A stretch of 64,000 bases of DNA from Nodosilinea sp. PGN35 (GTDB taxonomy: Bacteria; Cyanobacteriota; Cyanobacteriia; Phormidesmidales; Phormidesmidaceae), in assembly GCF_029109325.1 (NCBI RefSeq), contig NZ_JAQKQJ010000008.1, positions 62,001 to 126,000 on the forward strand. The letters run 5' to 3'. The notes beneath the pieces are model-generated. The model was not told the DNA's origin and searched no databases. It worked only from the letters and a program-made list of their open reading frames with translations. How positions within the stretch are numbered: the stretch's first letter is position 1; every line of letters starts with the position of its first letter. Shown here in pieces: positions 63,123 to 64,000 of the stretch. The translations under genes and the position numbers were made by a program.

Positions 63123-64000
63123 ATGAATCCCCTGCTTGAGCGCATCCAGACCAGCCTGCTTGATTTAGTGGGGCAGTTTATTCAGCTCTTGCCGGGGATC
63201 GTGATCGGGCTGGTGGTGGTGCTGCTGACCGGCTATGCCGCCAAGGTGGCCCAGCGGGTGGTGCGCAAGATGACCCAGCGCCTGGTGCCCAGCCGATCGC
63301 TGCAACTGCTGGCGGTTCAGGTGACGCGCATTGGCACCTGGGTCATCGGCATCATCATTGCGGCGGTGGTGGCGTTCCCTGACCTGCGGTTGGGCGATGT
63401 GATTGGGCTGCTGGGGCTGGGCTCGGTGGCGATTGGCTTTGCCTTTCAGGACATCTTCAAGAACTTTCTGGCGGGCATTTTGCTGCTGGTGGAAGAGCCC
63501 TTTCGCCTGGGCGACCAGGTGATGATGTGCGACTACGAGGGCACGGTGGAGGCGATCAAGATTCGCTCGACCCAGCTGCGTACTTACACCGGGGAGATGG
63601 TGGAAATTCCCAATGCGATCGTCTTTACCAACCCGGTGCGGGTGCTGACCGCCTACCGCAGCCGCCGCACGGACCTATCGATTGGGGTTGACTACACCAC
63701 GCCCCTGCCCCTGGCCAAGCAAACCTTTCTAGGGGTGATCGACCGCGCCGACGGGGTGCTGAGTGACCCGGCCCCCGAAGTGGATGTGGTGGGCTTTGGC
63801 GATAGCTCCATCGACTTCAAGCTGCGCTACTGGACGACGCCCCAGATGGCGGAGGTGCGCCGCATTCAAACCCAGGTGGCGATCGCCCTCAAGGCCGCCT
63901 GCGACGAGGCGGGCATCACCATTCCCTACCCGATTCGTACCGTGCACATGTTTGATCAGACCCAGTTCAACGAAAGCCAGCGTCTGGCCAACGGCGCTGG
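63123..64000 (+). CDS. MscS-family mechanosensitive channel, 5' part
   Basis: The frame from ATG 63123 stays open to the window end (292 codons seen). N-terminal hydrophobic helices (LPGIVIGLVVVLLTGYAAKVA, TWVIGIIIAAVVAFPDL) are followed by the pore-lining IGLLGLGSVAIGFAFQDIFKNFLAGILLLVEEPFRLGDQV, the Gly/Ala-rich TM3 of MscS. A cytosolic beta domain follows (GTVEAIKIRSTQLRTYTGEMVEIPNAIVFTNPV). The protein releases ions on hypo-osmotic shock. The 3' end lies outside the window. Confidence 0.92.
   Translation, partial: MNPLLERIQTSLLDLVGQFIQLLPGIVIGLVVVLLTGYAAKVAQRVVRKMTQRLVPSRSLQLLAVQVTRIGTWVIGIIIAAVVAFPDLRLGDVIGLLGLGSVAIGFAFQDIFKNFLAGILLLVEEPFRLGDQVMMCDYEGTVEAIKIRSTQLRTYTGEMVEIPNAIVFTNPVRVLTAYRSRRTDLSIGVDYTTPLPLAKQTFLGVIDRADGVLSDPAPEVDVVGFGDSSIDFKLRYWTTPQMAEVRRIQTQVAIALKAACDEAGITIPYPIRTVHMFDQTQFNESQRLANGA

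Noticed and set aside
1..64000. Insertion sequences or prophage genes
   Set aside because: No transposase, integrase or phage structural gene was recognised on either strand. Mobile character is limited to short repeats.

Overview
The window reads as a chromosomal segment of a filamentous or Leptolyngbya/Phormidium-like cyanobacterium. The evidence is the very frequent HIP1 octamer GCGATCGC, a phylloquinone-pathway menB, a cyanobacterial-type nrtABCD nitrate transporter with a two-domain NrtC, glutamate synthase genes, and several protein families that are mostly cyanobacterial (DUF29, DUF760, DUF3352, Uma2, DUF4336). Most genes are GC-rich. AT-rich patches stand out at about 25200-26800 (Fic region), 33100-34250 (middle of a giant signalling protein) and 52400-53650 (membrane protein). 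No transposase, CRISPR array, tRNA or rRNA was seen.

Layout. 1-5546: the ftsZ 3' end followed by thiD, two cyanobacterial hypotheticals, the SRP RNA gene, an HD hydrolase, and comM with two small downstream genes. 5709-12675: glutamate synthase gltB and gltD, separated by an opposite-strand toxin-antitoxin-like pair. 13831-19945: a 2Fe-2S protein cluster, dps and fur sharing an intergenic region that carries a 21-bp perfect palindrome, an AlkA-type glycosylase, an AEC carrier, DUF29, a lone HicB and a Uma2 nuclease. 20153-26334: a CoA-acylating aldehyde dehydrogenase, TPP-riboswitch-controlled thiC, a RelE-type toxin pair, a VOC protein and Fic. 26840-30031: a structured leader (possible glycine-type aptamer) ahead of a small unknown gene, a DUF4383 protein, and a sodium:solute symporter with its own TPP riboswitch.

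30032-37872: a coiled-coil nuclease-like protein, an ACT protein, and a 1090-residue protein with predicted architecture HTH, two effector-associated-like repeats, LRR, Roc-COR GTPase and TIR. This is the most interesting gene of the window. A glutathionyl-hydroquinone reductase follows. 38491-44270: nrtABCD plus a nearly identical partial copy of the nrtD 3' end that carries a 24-bp insertion inside a HIP1 site. 44372-52250: an exopolysaccharide cluster (WecG-type glycosyltransferase, polyprenyl-phosphate sugar transferase, two O-antigen-ligase/polymerase-like proteins). 53000-64000: a membrane protein, DUF3352, mutY, DUF760, the ergothioneine pair egtB-egtD, menB, yefM-yoeB with a likely operator, DUF4336 and the start of an MscS channel.

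Themes. Nitrogen assimilation is represented by nitrate uptake and GOGAT. Thiamine is represented three times: thiD, riboswitch-thiC, and a riboswitch-controlled transporter that is probably a thiamine or pyrimidine importer. Intergenic DNA is rich in short dispersed repeats: palindromes ending in CCTACG, AACGTT palindromes used as terminators, AAAACTC heptamer runs, and C-rich tracts. One such tract lies inside the gltB coding sequence.
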